64,000 nucleotides of DNA from Streptomyces sp. SCUT-3. GTDB lineage: Bacteria > Actinomycetota > Actinomycetes > Streptomycetales > Streptomycetaceae. Every line of letters starts with the position of its first letter. Position 1 is the stretch's first letter. Where the stretch lies: positions 4,688,501 through 4,752,500 of the forward strand of contig NZ_CP046907.1 in assembly GCF_014083985.1 (NCBI RefSeq). Direction: 5' to 3'. The position numbers and the translations under genes are program-made. The notes under the pieces were generated by a model, which was given only the letters and a program-made list of their open reading frames with translations, was not told the DNA's origin and did not search any database. Of the stretch, positions 1-9,041 are shown piece by piece.

Positions 1-651
1 GACCGGGCCGCGACCCTGGAGCGCGTCGCCGGACGCAGGGCCGCGGAACTGCGCGAGGCGGTCGCCGCACAGCGCGAGGTGCGGCAGAAGCGCGCCGAGG
101 CCACGACCACCCTGGACCGACTGGACGAGACCCGCGCGCAACTGGCGGCGCACCGCAGGGCGGTGCAGTCCCGGCTCGCCGCCGCCCGGCGGCTGCTCGA
201 CCGCCTCGACCCGGCCGAACGCGCCCGCCTGGGCCTGGGCCCCGGCGACGGGCGGGCCCCGCTCCCGGACCGGTACCAGGAGGGCCTGCGGACCGCGCCC
301 GCCTCCGGCCGCGCCGCGGCCGCGGTGGCCGCCGCGCAGCGGGCCGTCGGCCTGCCGTACGTCTGGGGGGCCTCCGGCCCGAGCTCCTTCGACTGCTCGG
401 GGCTCATGGTGTGGTCCTACCGCCAGGCGGGGGTGGCCCTGCCGCGCACCTCGCAGGGGCAGCTGAACGCCGGGAGGCGCATCCCCCTGGAGGAGGCCAG
501 GCCGGGCGACCTGGTGCTCTACCGCGGCGACGCCTCCCACGTGGCCATGTACGTCGGCGGCGGGCAGGTGGTGCACGCGCCCCGTCCCGGCGCCGCGGTG
601 CGCTACGACCCGGTCGACATGATGCCGGTCACGGGCGTCACCAGGGTGTGA
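1..651 (+). CDS. NlpC/P60 (C40) cell-wall endopeptidase, 5'-truncated by window edge
   Basis: The reading frame is open from base 1, so the start lies outside the window; 216 residues are visible. The first ~75 are charged, Ala/Arg/Glu-rich and likely coiled coil, as in secreted Streptomyces C40 hydrolases. The last ~110 form an NlpC/P60 domain: AVGLPYVWGASGP, then FDCSGL with the catalytic Cys at visible residue 132, SHVAMYVG with His 180, and VVHAPRPG with His 192, giving the Cys-His-His triad. Proteins of this family are exported and cleave peptide stems of peptidoglycan (D-Glu to diamino acid bond). The signal peptide would be in the missing part. Family assignment is firm; the exact substrate is not shown. 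Confidence 0.93.
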   Translation, partial: DRAATLERVAGRRAAELREAVAAQREVRQKRAEATTTLDRLDETRAQLAAHRRAVQSRLAAARRLLDRLDPAERARLGLGPGDGRAPLPDRYQEGLRTAPASGRAAAAVAAAQRAVGLPYVWGASGPSSFDCSGLMVWSYRQAGVALPRTSQGQLNAGRRIPLEEARPGDLVLYRGDASHVAMYVGGGQVVHAPRPGAAVRYDPVDMMPVTGVTRV

Positions 652-699
652 GACCGGTCTCCGGGGCACCGGGCCCGCCCCCGCAAGGGCGCCGGCGCC

Positions 700-713
700 T
701 ACGATCGGTCGGG
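700..713 (+). promoter_or_regulatory. Candidate -10 element for a leaderless transcript
   Basis: TACGAT at 700-705 is followed by 7 bases and the GTG start at 713, with no Shine-Dalgarno sequence. This spacing puts the transcription start at or next to the start codon. No clear -35 is visible. Confidence 0.45.
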
Positions 714-1996
714 TGACGGCTCGGCGTGCGGTGGTGTTCCGCCGGGCCGCGGCGACCGCCGCGGCCCTGGCCTGTGCCGTCGCGCTCCTTCTCCTGCCCG
801 GGCCCGAGGGCCCGGCTGCGGGCGGGAGCCCGGGCGCAGGCACGGGCGCGGAGGAGCGGGCCGCGGTCCAGCGGCTGCTGGACCGGCGGGCCCGGGCCGT
901 CCTGGACGGCGACGAGGAGGCGTTCCTGGCCGGCGTCGACCCGGCCGCGCGGGAGTTCCGGAACCTGCAGCGCAGGGAGTTCCGCAACCTGCGGCGCCTC
1001 CCCCTGGCCTCCTGGCGGTACCGGCTGGCCGGGACCGGCACCCGTCCGCTCCCGGGCTCCGGCGCTGCGCGGGGGGTCGCTGCCCGGGTGGTGCTGGAGC
1101 ACCGGATCGAGGGCTTCGACACCGAGCCGGTCGCCTCCACCGAGTACTGGACGTTCACCCGCCGCGGCGGCGGCTGGGTCCTCTCCTCGGACACCGGCGG
1201 GCGCTCCGGGGGCCCGAGGGGCGCGGTCCACCTGTGGGAGCAGGGGGAGATGACGGTCGTCCGCGGGCGGCACAGCCTCGTCCTCGGACTCGGGGACCGC
1301 GACGGGACGAAGGCGTACGCGGACCTGGCCGACGCGGCGGTACCGGCCGTCACCGCCGCCTGGGGCGGGAAGTGGGCGGAGCGTGTCGTGGTCCTGGTGC
1401 CCGGCTCCCCGGAGGGGATGGCGGAACTGCTGGGCGCGGAGCCGGCCGCCTACCGGGACATGGCGGCGGTCACCACCGGGAGGCCGGGCGGCGCGCCGGG
1501 CGCGGCCGCCGACCGGGTCGTGGTCAACCCCGAGGCGTTCGGCGGGCTCGGCCCGCTGGGCCGGCGGGTCGTGACGGTGCACGAGGCCGCGCACGTCGCC
1601 ACCCGCTCCGCGACCACGGACGCCACGCCGCTGTGGCTGTCGGAGGGCTTCGCCGACTGGGCCGGCTACCGCGGGACCGGTACCGCCCCCGCCCGGGCCG
1701 CCCCGGAGCTGCGCGCCGAGGTCGCGGCGGGCCGCCCCCCGGCCCGCCTGCCCGGCGACGAGGCGTTCGGAGGAGGGCGGGAGGGCCTGGCGACCGCCTA
1801 CGAGGCGGCCTGGCTGGCCTGCCGGATGACCGCCGAGAAGTGGGGGGAGGACGCGCTCGTGGACCTCTACCGGGCGGTCGGCGCGGGCACCGGCCGCGCC
1901 GACCCGGTCGACGCCGCGATGCGCGAGGTCCTGGGGGTGGGCCTGGAGGAGTTCACCGAGGACTGGCGCGCCTACACGCTGGAGGAACTGTCGTGA
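713..1996 (+). CDS. Secreted gluzincin-type zinc metalloprotease
   Basis: 427 residues. An N-terminal Arg-rich stretch plus a hydrophobic segment (about residues 12-28) is a signal peptide or anchor. The zinc motif HEAAH lies at residues 290-294 (VTVHEAAHVA) with the downstream Glu in LSEGFADW (residue 311), the pattern of MA-clan peptidases. The first ~150 residues resemble a small NTF2-like or lipoprotein-type fold but I cannot name it. The start is GTG with a leaderless-type -10 upstream. The next gene, a membrane M48 protease, overlaps its stop by 4 bases (GTGA), so the two are translationally coupled and probably work together on envelope proteins. The substrate is unknown. Confidence 0.8.
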   Translation: MTARRAVVFRRAAATAAALACAVALLLLPGPEGPAAGGSPGAGTGAEERAAVQRLLDRRARAVLDGDEEAFLAGVDPAAREFRNLQRREFRNLRRLPLASWRYRLAGTGTRPLPGSGAARGVAARVVLEHRIEGFDTEPVASTEYWTFTRRGGGWVLSSDTGGRSGGPRGAVHLWEQGEMTVVRGRHSLVLGLGDRDGTKAYADLADAAVPAVTAAWGGKWAERVVVLVPGSPEGMAELLGAEPAAYRDMAAVTTGRPGGAPGAAADRVVVNPEAFGGLGPLGRRVVTVHEAAHVATRSATTDATPLWLSEGFADWAGYRGTGTAPARAAPELRAEVAAGRPPARLPGDEAFGGGREGLATAYEAAWLACRMTAEKWGEDALVDLYRAVGAGTGRADPVDAAMREVLGVGLEEFTEDWRAYTLEELS

Positions 1997-3315
1997 GCGA
2001 CGCACTGCCGTCCGGACGCCCCGTCCCCGGCCCTGCCGCGCGCCCCCCGCAGGAGGCAGGGAACGCGGGGGACGCGGCTGCCGCCGGGGCGCCGGAGGTG
2101 TTCACGCCGCAGGAGAGGGCGCGGGGGCGCGCACTGGCCAGGGCGCAGTGGATCCCGGTCCTGACGGCCCGCGCGGTCTCGACGGCCCTGCTCGCCGTGC
2201 TGGGCCTCACCCCGGCCGGGGCGCGGATCGTCGACGCGGCCTCCGCCCCGTTCGGCGACGCCCGGCCGGTGCGGGTGCTGTGCGGCGGGCTGGCGCTGCT
2301 GCTGCTCCTCGACCTGGCCCGGCTGCCGTTCGCGGCCCGGCTGCACGTGGTGCGCCGCGACGCCGGCCTGGACACCCGGGGCTGGGGCGGCTGGTCCGCG
2401 GACCTGCTGCGCGGCCTGGCGCTCTCCCTCCCCCTCGCCCTGGGCGCCCTCCTGGGCCTGCACGCGCTCCTGGCCGCCGCCCCGGACACCTGGTGGGCCT
2501 GGGCGGCCGCGGCGGCGGCCCTGGGCGTCACGGCCGTCTCCTGGCTCGCCCCGCTGCTGCTGGAGCCGGTCTTCAACCGCTTCACCCCCATGGAGCCCGG
2601 GCCGCTGCGCGACGCGCTCCTGGGCCTCGCCGCGGCGGACGGCGTCCGGGTGCGGGAGGTCCTGGTCGCGGACGCCTCCCGCCGCACCACGGCGCTCAAC
2701 GCCTACGTCTCCGGTTTCGGCGCCACGCGCCGGATCGTGGTCTACGACACCCTGCTGGCCACCGCCCCGCCGCGCGAGGTGGAGCTGGTCGTGGCCCACG
2801 AACTGGGCCACGTCAGGCACCGGGACGTGGCGCGCGGCACCGCGCTGGCTGCCCTGGGCGCGGCGGCGGGGGTGTGCGCCCTGGCGGCCGCGCTGCGTCC
2901 GGGACCGCTGCTGTCGGCGGCGGGCGCCGACGGTCTCGCGGACCCGCGCTCGACGGCACTGCTGCTCCTGGCCGTCGCGGTGGGCGGCGCGCTCGCCGGG
3001 CCCTTCGGCCGCGCGGCCGGCCGCCGCGCCGAGGCGCGCGCCGACCGCCACGCGCTCGGGCTCACCGGTGACGCGGCGGGGTTCGTGGCGATGCAGCGGC
3101 GGCTGTCGGTGGCCAACGTCTCCGACGTCGACCCGCCCCGGCTGCTGCACCTGCTCTTCGGCACCCATCCCAGCGCGGTCCGGCGCATCGCCGCGGCGAT
3201 GCGTGGGGACAGCCGCCCGTGCTGCCCGCCGGCGCGGGCGCGCGGCGGCGGAGCGCCCGCCGCCGGTACCGCGGGCGGCGGCGCGGGGGATGCCGGCGCG
3301 GGGGACGGCCGGTGA
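1993..3315 (+). CDS. M48 family integral-membrane metalloprotease (Ste24/HtpX-like)
   Basis: 440 residues from GTG at 1993, overlapping the previous stop. After a Pro/Ala-rich cytoplasmic head there are several transmembrane segments (about residues 57-75, 90-110, 135-160, 165-190). The zinc motif HELGH is at residues 269-273 (VVAHELGHVRHRD), followed by two more hydrophobic segments and a second glutamate region (RRAEARADRHALGL) supplying the third ligand. This layout is that of CAAX-protease-like M48 enzymes, which cleave membrane or misfolded proteins. The C-terminal ~40 residues are a Gly/Ala/Arg tail typical of high-GC drift. Coupling to the secreted metalloprotease suggests a joint quality-control role, an inference only. 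Confidence 0.88.
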   Translation: MSDALPSGRPVPGPAARPPQEAGNAGDAAAAGAPEVFTPQERARGRALARAQWIPVLTARAVSTALLAVLGLTPAGARIVDAASAPFGDARPVRVLCGGLALLLLLDLARLPFAARLHVVRRDAGLDTRGWGGWSADLLRGLALSLPLALGALLGLHALLAAAPDTWWAWAAAAAALGVTAVSWLAPLLLEPVFNRFTPMEPGPLRDALLGLAAADGVRVREVLVADASRRTTALNAYVSGFGATRRIVVYDTLLATAPPREVELVVAHELGHVRHRDVARGTALAALGAAAGVCALAAALRPGPLLSAAGADGLADPRSTALLLLAVAVGGALAGPFGRAAGRRAEARADRHALGLTGDAAGFVAMQRRLSVANVSDVDPPRLLHLLFGTHPSAVRRIAAAMRGDSRPCCPPARARGGGAPAAGTAGGGAGDAGAGDGR

Positions 3316-3323
3316 CCGGGTGA

Positions 3324-4682
3324 TCAGCCCGGGAGCGTCCCGGCGGGCGTCACAGCGGGCCTCCCGGCGGGTGTCACGGTGGAGCGCCACAGGCCGCGGC
3401 AGGCGGCCAGCGACGCGGCGACCAGCAGCCCGTTGCGCACCACCATCAGCGTGATGCCGGTCGCGTCGCTGGCGACGACGTGGGCGAACCCGAGGGGGAA
3501 CTCCAGGAGCGTCACCGCCGTGGCGGCCAGCACCAGGGCGGCCGGGAGCCGCTGCGAGGTGCTGCGCACCGTCAGGCACACCGCGCCCAGCCCCACCAGC
3601 CAGATCATGTACTGCGGGCTGATCACCCGGCTGGTGGTGGTGAACAGCAGCACGGCGGTGAACGCCGCGTCGAAGGGCGTCGCGGCACCGAACTCCCGGG
3701 CCCGCAGCCGCCACACCAGCAGCCAGCCGAACGCCGCCGCGGTGAGGCCGAGGGCCGCGGCGCTGACCGCCTCCACGTACGGGCCGAGGAACTCCACCGA
3801 GCCGTAGTTGAGCAGCACCTGGCCCTCCCAGCCGAAGTGCCGGGCGACGTGGAACACCAGCGCCCCCAGCGACTCCACCTCGGTGCCGCGGTCCCTCTGG
3901 AAGGTGAGGAACGCGAAGGCCCCGGGCATCGCCCCGGCGAACAGGACGGCCAGCGCCGCGGCGGTCACCGCGGCCGAGGCCCAGGAGGCGCGGGTGCGGC
4001 GGCCGCGCTCCGTGCCGAGGAGCAGCAGGGCGGGCCAGACCTTGAGCATCGCCCCGAACCCCGCGAGCGCCCCCGACAGCCTCGGCGACCGGGCGGCGGC
4101 CAGCAGCGAGGCCACCGCCACCGCCGTCACCATCAGGTCGTAGCGGGAGAGGGCGGTGGGGCCGAGCAGCGCCACGCCCGCGATCCACGCCCAGGCCCCG
4201 GCGCCCGAGCGGCCCGGACGGCGCCCGGCCCGCAGGAGCAGCGCGAACGCCGCCGCGTCGGCGGCCAGGGCGAGGACGAAGAACGCCGTGGCGTACTCCA
4301 GAAAAGGCAGCAGCGCCGGGGAGAGCACGGCCAGCGCCGCGGCCGGCGGGTACTGCCAGGTGACGTCGTCCAGCGGGAAGGTGCCGGTGCGCAGCACCTC
4401 GTACCAGCCGCGGTAGATGACCGACACGTCGCTGGTGACGTCCGGGCCGGGGACCCGCACCAGGCCGAGCACCGTCGCCAGCAGCAGCGCCCGGGTGGCG
4501 GCCCAGGCCAGCACCGGGAGGGCCGCAGGGACGGCGCGGGGCGTTCCAGGGCCGGGCGGCCGGGCCCAGGACGGTCCCGGGCGGCCGTTCCCGGGCCGGG
4601 CGTCCTTCCCGGCGCGGGGGAACGCCCCGGTCTCCGTGCGGGCCGCCGGGCCCGCCGCTCGCTCCGCTGTGCCGCCGCTCAC
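3324..4682 (-). CDS. GT87-like polyprenol-phosphate-sugar-dependent glycosyltransferase (membrane)
   Basis: 452 residues with about ten hydrophobic segments and little else, matching the DUF2029/GT87 family of mannosyltransferases that use polyprenyl-phosphate-mannose outside the membrane. The first loop carries acidic residues (VTSDVSVIYRGWYE) and then TWQYPP, as expected for the GT-C loop. I chose GTG at 4682 because GAGGTGG lies 5 bases upstream; GTG at 4691 is the alternative. It is divergent from a GT4 glycosyltransferase (start 4820), so the pair probably contributes to lipomannan-type glycolipids or other envelope glycans. Donor and acceptor are inferred from the family only. Confidence 0.75.
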   Translation of the reverse strand: MSGGTAERAAGPAARTETGAFPRAGKDARPGNGRPGPSWARPPGPGTPRAVPAALPVLAWAATRALLLATVLGLVRVPGPDVTSDVSVIYRGWYEVLRTGTFPLDDVTWQYPPAAALAVLSPALLPFLEYATAFFVLALAADAAAFALLLRAGRRPGRSGAGAWAWIAGVALLGPTALSRYDLMVTAVAVASLLAAARSPRLSGALAGFGAMLKVWPALLLLGTERGRRTRASWASAAVTAAALAVLFAGAMPGAFAFLTFQRDRGTEVESLGALVFHVARHFGWEGQVLLNYGSVEFLGPYVEAVSAAALGLTAAAFGWLLVWRLRAREFGAATPFDAAFTAVLLFTTTSRVISPQYMIWLVGLGAVCLTVRSTSQRLPAALVLAATAVTLLEFPLGFAHVVASDATGITLMVVRNGLLVAASLAACRGLWRSTVTPAGRPAVTPAGTLPG

Positions 4683-4805
4683 CGTGTCCACCTCGTCCGT
4701 CGCCGTCCGCCCGCACCGCCGGGCCGTGCCCCGGTGCGCGATGCCGTGCCGTCCCGGCCGTGCCGCCCCGGACGGAGCCGGTGCGGCGGCGCCGGGGGCA
4801 CCGGG

Positions 4806-4820
4806 TACTGTCGGCCGGGA
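4806..4820 (+). promoter_or_regulatory. Candidate -10 element, leaderless spacing
   Basis: TACTGT at 4806-4811 is 8 bases before the ATG at 4820, and no ribosome-binding site intervenes. It fits an mRNA starting at the initiation codon. Confidence 0.4.
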
Positions 4821-5971
4821 TGGACAGGACCTTGATCGTCACCAACGACTTCCCGCCCCGCCCCGGCGGCATTCAGGCGTTCGTGCACAGCATGGCACTG
4901 CGCCTCGATCCCGACCGGGTGGTCGTCTACGCCTCCACCTGGAAGCACGACGAGGAGGGTGCGGCCGCCGTCGCCGAGTTCGACGCCGAGCAGCCCTTCC
5001 CCGTCGTGCGGGACCGTACCACCGTGCTGCTGCCCACCCCGGGGGCCACCCGCCGCGCGGCCGCGCTGGTGCGCGAGCACGGCTGCACCTCCGTGTGGTT
5101 CGGGGCGGCCGCCCCGCTGGGGCTGATGGCCCCCGCGCTGCGGAGGGCCGGCGCCCGCCGCCTGGTGGCCACCACGCACGGCCACGAGGCGGGATGGGCG
5201 CAGCTGCCCGTCGCCCGGCAGTTGCTGCGCCGCATCGGGGAGGGCACCGACGTCCTCACCTTCCTCGGCGAGTACACCCGCTCCCGGATCGCCCCGGCGC
5301 TGACCCCGGCCGCCGCCCGGCGCATGGTGCAGCTGCCCCCGGGCGTCGACGAGAAGACCTTCCACCCGGCCTCCGGGGGCGACGCGGTGCGGGCCCGGCT
5401 GGGCCTGGCGGACCGCCCGGTGGTGGTGTGCGTGTCGCGCCTGGTGCCGCGCAAGGGCCAGGACACCCTGGTGCGCGCCATGCCGGAGATCCTCGCCCGG
5501 GTGCCGGACGCGGTCCTGCTGGTGGTCGGCGGCGGCCCGTACCGGGCGGAGCTGGAGAAGCTGGCGGAGCGGACCGGCGTCGCCTCCTCGGTGCGCTTCA
5601 CCGGACCGGTGCCGTGGGAGGAGCTGCCCGCGCACTACGGGGCCGGGGACGTGTTCGCCATGCCGTGCCGCACCCGGCGCGGCGGGCTGGACGTGGAGGG
5701 CCTGGGCATCGTCTACCTGGAGGCGTCGGCCACCGGCCTGCCCGTGGTCGCCGGGGACTCCGGCGGCGCCCCCGACGCGGTGCTGGACGGCGAGACGGGC
5801 TACGTGGTGCCCGGCGGCTCCCCCGGGGCCGTCGCGGAGCGCGTCACGGCCCTGCTGGAGGACCCGGAGCTGCGCCGGGCCATGGGGGAGCGGGGCCGGC
5901 GCTGGGTGGAGGACGCGTGGCGCTGGGACGCCCTGGCCGACCGACTCAAGGAGCTGCTGCACCACGAGTGA
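4820..5971 (+). CDS. GT4 glycosyltransferase, PimB-like mannosyltransferase
   Basis: 383 residues, two Rossmann domains (GT-B fold). The N-terminus MDRTLIVTNDFPPRPGGIQ is the nucleotide-sugar GT4 opening with the Gly-rich loop; VVCVSRLVPRKGQDTL opens the second domain, and EGLGIVYLEASATG is the E-x7-E donor-binding motif near residues 295-310. These features closely match actinobacterial PimB-type enzymes that add GDP-mannose to phosphatidylinositol mannosides or glycolipids. ATG at 4820 is preferred over the upstream GTG at 4760 because the family starts at this motif. It ends just before a strong hairpin terminator. Exact acceptor not shown by sequence. Confidence 0.85.
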   Translation: MDRTLIVTNDFPPRPGGIQAFVHSMALRLDPDRVVVYASTWKHDEEGAAAVAEFDAEQPFPVVRDRTTVLLPTPGATRRAAALVREHGCTSVWFGAAAPLGLMAPALRRAGARRLVATTHGHEAGWAQLPVARQLLRRIGEGTDVLTFLGEYTRSRIAPALTPAAARRMVQLPPGVDEKTFHPASGGDAVRARLGLADRPVVVCVSRLVPRKGQDTLVRAMPEILARVPDAVLLVVGGGPYRAELEKLAERTGVASSVRFTGPVPWEELPAHYGAGDVFAMPCRTRRGGLDVEGLGIVYLEASATGLPVVAGDSGGAPDAVLDGETGYVVPGGSPGAVAERVTALLEDPELRRAMGERGRRWVEDAWRWDALADRLKELLHHE

Positions 5972-5990
5972 CCCACCGGTGACCGGGGCC

Positions 5991-6043
5991 GGACACGACG
6001 GAGGAGGGGCGCCGCACCGCGGCGCCCCTCCTCCGTCGTGTCC
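5991..6043. terminator. Bidirectional hairpin terminator, perfect 23-bp stem
   Basis: Bases 5991-6013 pair perfectly with 6021-6043 around a 7-base loop. It lies between the convergent GT4 gene and the acyl-CoA ligase gene and can serve both. It lacks a long U-tract, as is usual in Streptomyces. Confidence 0.85.
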
Positions 6044-6082
6044 TTGCGTGTCCGTGCGGCCGTCCGCCGGGCCGGCGGACGG

Positions 6083-7879
6083 TCAGCGGTGGTAGATCGC
6101 CTCGACCTCGTCCGCGTAGTCCTTGAGCACCATGTTGCGCTTGAGCTTCAGCGACGGGGTGACGTGGCCGGACTCCTCGGTGAAGGAGGCCGCCAGGATG
6201 CGGAACTTCTTGACCGCCTCGGCGTGCGAGACCGCGGCGTTGCCGTCGTCGACCGCCTTCTGGATCTCGGCGCGCAGCTCGGGGTCGTCGCGCAGCTCGG
6301 CCGGGGTGGCCCCGGCGGGCTTGCCGTTGGCCTCCAGCCAGCGCGGCAGGAACTCCTCGTCGAGGGTGATCAGGGCGCCGACGAACGGCTTGGCGTCGCC
6401 GACGACCATGCACTCGGCGACCAGCGGGTGGGCCCGGATGCGGTCCTCGATCACGGCCGGGGCGACGTTCTTGCCGCCCGCGGTGACGATGATCTCCTTC
6501 TTGCGGCCGGTGATCGTCAGGTAGCCGTCCTCGTCGAGGGTCCCTATGTCGCCGGTGTGGTACCAGCCGTCCTCGAGCGCCTCGGCGGTGGCCGCCGGGT
6601 TGTTCCAGTACCCGGTGAACAGGTTCTCGCCGTGCAGCAGGATCTCGCCGTCGTCGGCGATGCGGATCTTGGAACCGGGGAGCGGCTGTCCCACCGTGCC
6701 GATCTTGGGGCGGTCCCAGGGGTTGAACGCGGTGGCGGCGCAGGACTCGGTGAGCCCGTAGCCCTCCAGGACGACCAGGCCGATGCCGCGGTAGAAGTGG
6801 CCCAGGCGCTCGCCCAGCGGGGCGCCGCCGGAGATGGCGTGCCTGGCCCGGCCGCCCAGGACCGAGCGCAGCTTGCCGTAGACCAGCTTGTCGAACAGCT
6901 TGTACTTCAGCTTCAGGCCGAACCCCGGGCCGCCGGGGGTGTCCAGGGCGCGGCTGTAGGCGATGGCGGTGTCGGCCGCCCGGTCGAAGATCTTCCCCTT
7001 GCCGCCGGCCTGGGCCTGCGCCCGGGCGGAGTTGTAGACCTTCTCGAAGACGCGCGGCACGCCCAGCACCATGGTGGGGCGGAAGCTCGCGAGTTCGTCC
7101 GTGAGGTTCTTGATGTCGCTGACGTGGCCCAGCCTGATCGGCGCCATCATCGCGGCGACCTCGACCAGCCGGCCCAGCACGTGGGCCAGCGGGAGGAACA
7201 GCAGCACCGAGCACTCGCCGGTGCGGAACAGCGGCTCGAGCCGCTCCACGACGTTGCCGCACTCGGCGAAGAACGACCGGTGGGTCAGCACGCAGCCCTT
7301 GGGCCGGCCGGTGGTGCCCGAGGTGTAGACGATGCTCGCGGGGGAGTCGGCGTCCGCGACGGCGCTGCGCGTGTCGACCTCGGCGTCGGGGACGCCGGCG
7401 CCGGCCGAGACCAGGGCGTCGACGCCCCCCGCCTCGATCTGCCACACGTGCGCCAGCTGCGGCAGCCGCTCGCGCACCGACTCCACGATCCCCTCGTGCA
7501 CGGCGGTCTCCACGAAGGCGGCCACGGCACCGGAGTCGCTGACGATCCATTCGACCTGCTCGGCGGAGGAGGTCTCGTAGATCGGCACGGTGACCGCGCC
7601 CGCGGTCCAGATCGCGAAGTCCAGCAGCGTCCACTCGTAGCGGGTGCGCGACATCAGGACGACCCGGTCGCCCGCCCGGACGCCGGAGGCGATCAGGCCC
7701 TTGGCGGCGGCGCGCACCTCGTCGAGGAAGGCGGAGGCGGTGACGTCCTGCCAGGCGCCGTCGACCTTGCGGGCGACCACCGGCACGTCGGGATGCTGAG
7801 CGGCGTTGCGGCGGACGAGGTCCGTCAGATTGCCGTCCGCGGGGACCTCGTACAGGGCCGGAAGGCTGAACTCGCGCAA
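6083..7879 (-). CDS. Long-chain fatty-acid-CoA ligase (AMP-dependent synthetase)
   Basis: 598 residues of the ANL adenylating superfamily, FadD15-like. The phosphate-binding P-loop is YTSGTTGRPKG (about residue 170), followed by GYGLTES, YHTGDIG with the conserved Asp, and ITGRKKEII before the C-terminal mobile domain. It activates long-chain fatty acids to acyl-CoA through acyl-AMP in the cytoplasm or at the membrane face. The start is TTG at 7879, supported by GAGGAG 8 bases upstream; there is no better ATG or GTG. It stands alone, opposite to its neighbours, with its own 326-base upstream region. Confidence 0.92.
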   Translation of the reverse strand: MREFSLPALYEVPADGNLTDLVRRNAAQHPDVPVVARKVDGAWQDVTASAFLDEVRAAAKGLIASGVRAGDRVVLMSRTRYEWTLLDFAIWTAGAVTVPIYETSSAEQVEWIVSDSGAVAAFVETAVHEGIVESVRERLPQLAHVWQIEAGGVDALVSAGAGVPDAEVDTRSAVADADSPASIVYTSGTTGRPKGCVLTHRSFFAECGNVVERLEPLFRTGECSVLLFLPLAHVLGRLVEVAAMMAPIRLGHVSDIKNLTDELASFRPTMVLGVPRVFEKVYNSARAQAQAGGKGKIFDRAADTAIAYSRALDTPGGPGFGLKLKYKLFDKLVYGKLRSVLGGRARHAISGGAPLGERLGHFYRGIGLVVLEGYGLTESCAATAFNPWDRPKIGTVGQPLPGSKIRIADDGEILLHGENLFTGYWNNPAATAEALEDGWYHTGDIGTLDEDGYLTITGRKKEIIVTAGGKNVAPAVIEDRIRAHPLVAECMVVGDAKPFVGALITLDEEFLPRWLEANGKPAGATPAELRDDPELRAEIQKAVDDGNAAVSHAEAVKKFRILAASFTEESGHVTPSLKLKRNMVLKDYADEVEAIYHR

Positions 7880-8205
7880 AACTGCTGCTCCTCATCGGCG
7901 CCGGCGGCATTGTCGGCAGTGCGTGCTGCGTCGGCAGGGGGTCTGCTCGGCGGCAGTCCGTGAACAACGGAACGACATGGACCGCAGGGACGTTACCGAT
8001 CAGTACAACGTTCGGGTAAGGGGGGTGCCCCCAGATGTTCCACGGGTCACACACGACCGGTCGTCCCTGCTCACTGTGCGTCCGCCGGGGACCGCGCACC
8101 GTGCCGGAACCCCCGGCCGCGCACCGTGCAGGAATCCCGGACCGCACAGGGCACAGTACGCCAAGCTCCTGGTGGGCCGCGCGCGACGGCTCGTAGGGTG
8201 GCGGC
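7880..8205. other. Divergent intergenic region between acyl-CoA ligase and metallophosphoesterase
   Basis: No credible gene. It carries the ribosome-binding site of the ligase on the minus strand, the leaderless-type -10 of the phosphoesterase on the plus strand (8194-8199) and a tandem repeat (8092-8140). Confidence 0.6.
8092..8140. repeat. Imperfect tandem repeat, about 25 bp x 2
   Basis: Unit 1 (8092-8116) and unit 2 (8117-8140) share CCGCGCACCGTGC and the following GGAAnCCC core. A third partial echo (ACCGCACAGGGCAC) follows at 8141. It sits ~55-115 bases before the phosphoesterase start and could be a binding site; no regulator is recognised. Confidence 0.5.
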
Positions 8206-8206
8206 A
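8194..8206 (+). promoter_or_regulatory. Candidate -10 element, leaderless spacing
   Basis: TAGGGT at 8194-8199 followed by GGCGGC and the ATG at 8206; there is no Shine-Dalgarno sequence. Six-base spacing fits transcription starting at the ATG. Confidence 0.5.
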
Positions 8207-8967
8207 TGCGGGTCCACGTAGTCAGCGACGTCCACGGAAGCCATGAAGCCCTCGCCAGGGCGGGGGAGGGGGCCGACGCCCTGGTCTGCCTCGGCGACCT
8301 CGTCCTCTTCCTGGACTACGCCGACCACTCCCGCGGGATCTTCGCCGACCTCTTCGGCGCCGGGAACGCGAGCCGCTACGTGGAGCTGCGCACCGCCCGC
8401 CGCTTCGAGGAGGCCCACGAGCTCTCCGCCCGCCTGTGGGCCGGGATCGACCGGGGCGCGGCGGTCGAGGAGGCCGTGCGCCGGCAGTACGCCGAGCTGT
8501 TCGCGGCCTTCCCCGCCCCCACCTACGCCACCTACGGAAACGTGGACGTCCCCCGGCTGTGGCCGGAGTTCGCCCGCCCCGGCACCACCGTCCTGGACGG
8601 GCAGACCGTCGAACTGGGCGGCCTGCGCTTCGGGTTCGTCGGCGGCGGGCTGCGCACCCCCATGCGCACCCCCTACGAGGTCTCCGACGAGGAGTACGCG
8701 GCCAAGGTCGAGGCGCTCGGCGAGGTCGACGTGCTGTGCTCCCACATCCCGCCGGCCCTGCCCGAACTCACCTACGACGTCGTCGCCCGCCGCTTCGAGC
8801 GCGGCAGCACCGCCCTGCTGGAGGCGATCCGCGCCACCCGCCCGAAGTACGCGCTCTTCGGGCACGTCCACCAGCCCCTGGAGCGGCGGATGCGCATCGG
8901 CACCACCGAGTGCGTGAACGTGGGTCACTTCCGTGCGACGGGCACCCCTTGGGTGCTGGAGTTCTGA
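8206..8967 (+). CDS. Calcineurin-like metallophosphoesterase
   Basis: 253 residues. Metal-binding motifs occur in family order: SDVHG (Asp8, His10), CLGDLV, YGNVD (residues ~108-112), CSHIPPAL and FGHVHQPLE near the C-terminus. The fold hydrolyses phosphomonoesters or diesters with a dinuclear metal centre in the cytoplasm. Substrate cannot be read from sequence. It is followed after 74 bases by an SRPBCC protein; the gap contains a TAGCCT -10-like element and a ribosome-binding site, so the next gene may be separately transcribed. Confidence 0.9.
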   Translation: MRVHVVSDVHGSHEALARAGEGADALVCLGDLVLFLDYADHSRGIFADLFGAGNASRYVELRTARRFEEAHELSARLWAGIDRGAAVEEAVRRQYAELFAAFPAPTYATYGNVDVPRLWPEFARPGTTVLDGQTVELGGLRFGFVGGGLRTPMRTPYEVSDEEYAAKVEALGEVDVLCSHIPPALPELTYDVVARRFERGSTALLEAIRATRPKYALFGHVHQPLERRMRIGTTECVNVGHFRATGTPWVLEF

Positions 8968-9041
8968 ACCGGCGCGATAGCCTGCACCGGCAGGTATTCG
9001 GACGAGTTCGGACGAGACGAAGCCCCCGAGGAGCCACCGCG

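Noticed and set aside
1972-4872. Very long open frames opposite the protease and glycosyltransferase genes
   Set aside because: They are compositional shadows: Arg/Gly/Pro-rich products, no motif, and they run through genes with clear motifs in the other frames.
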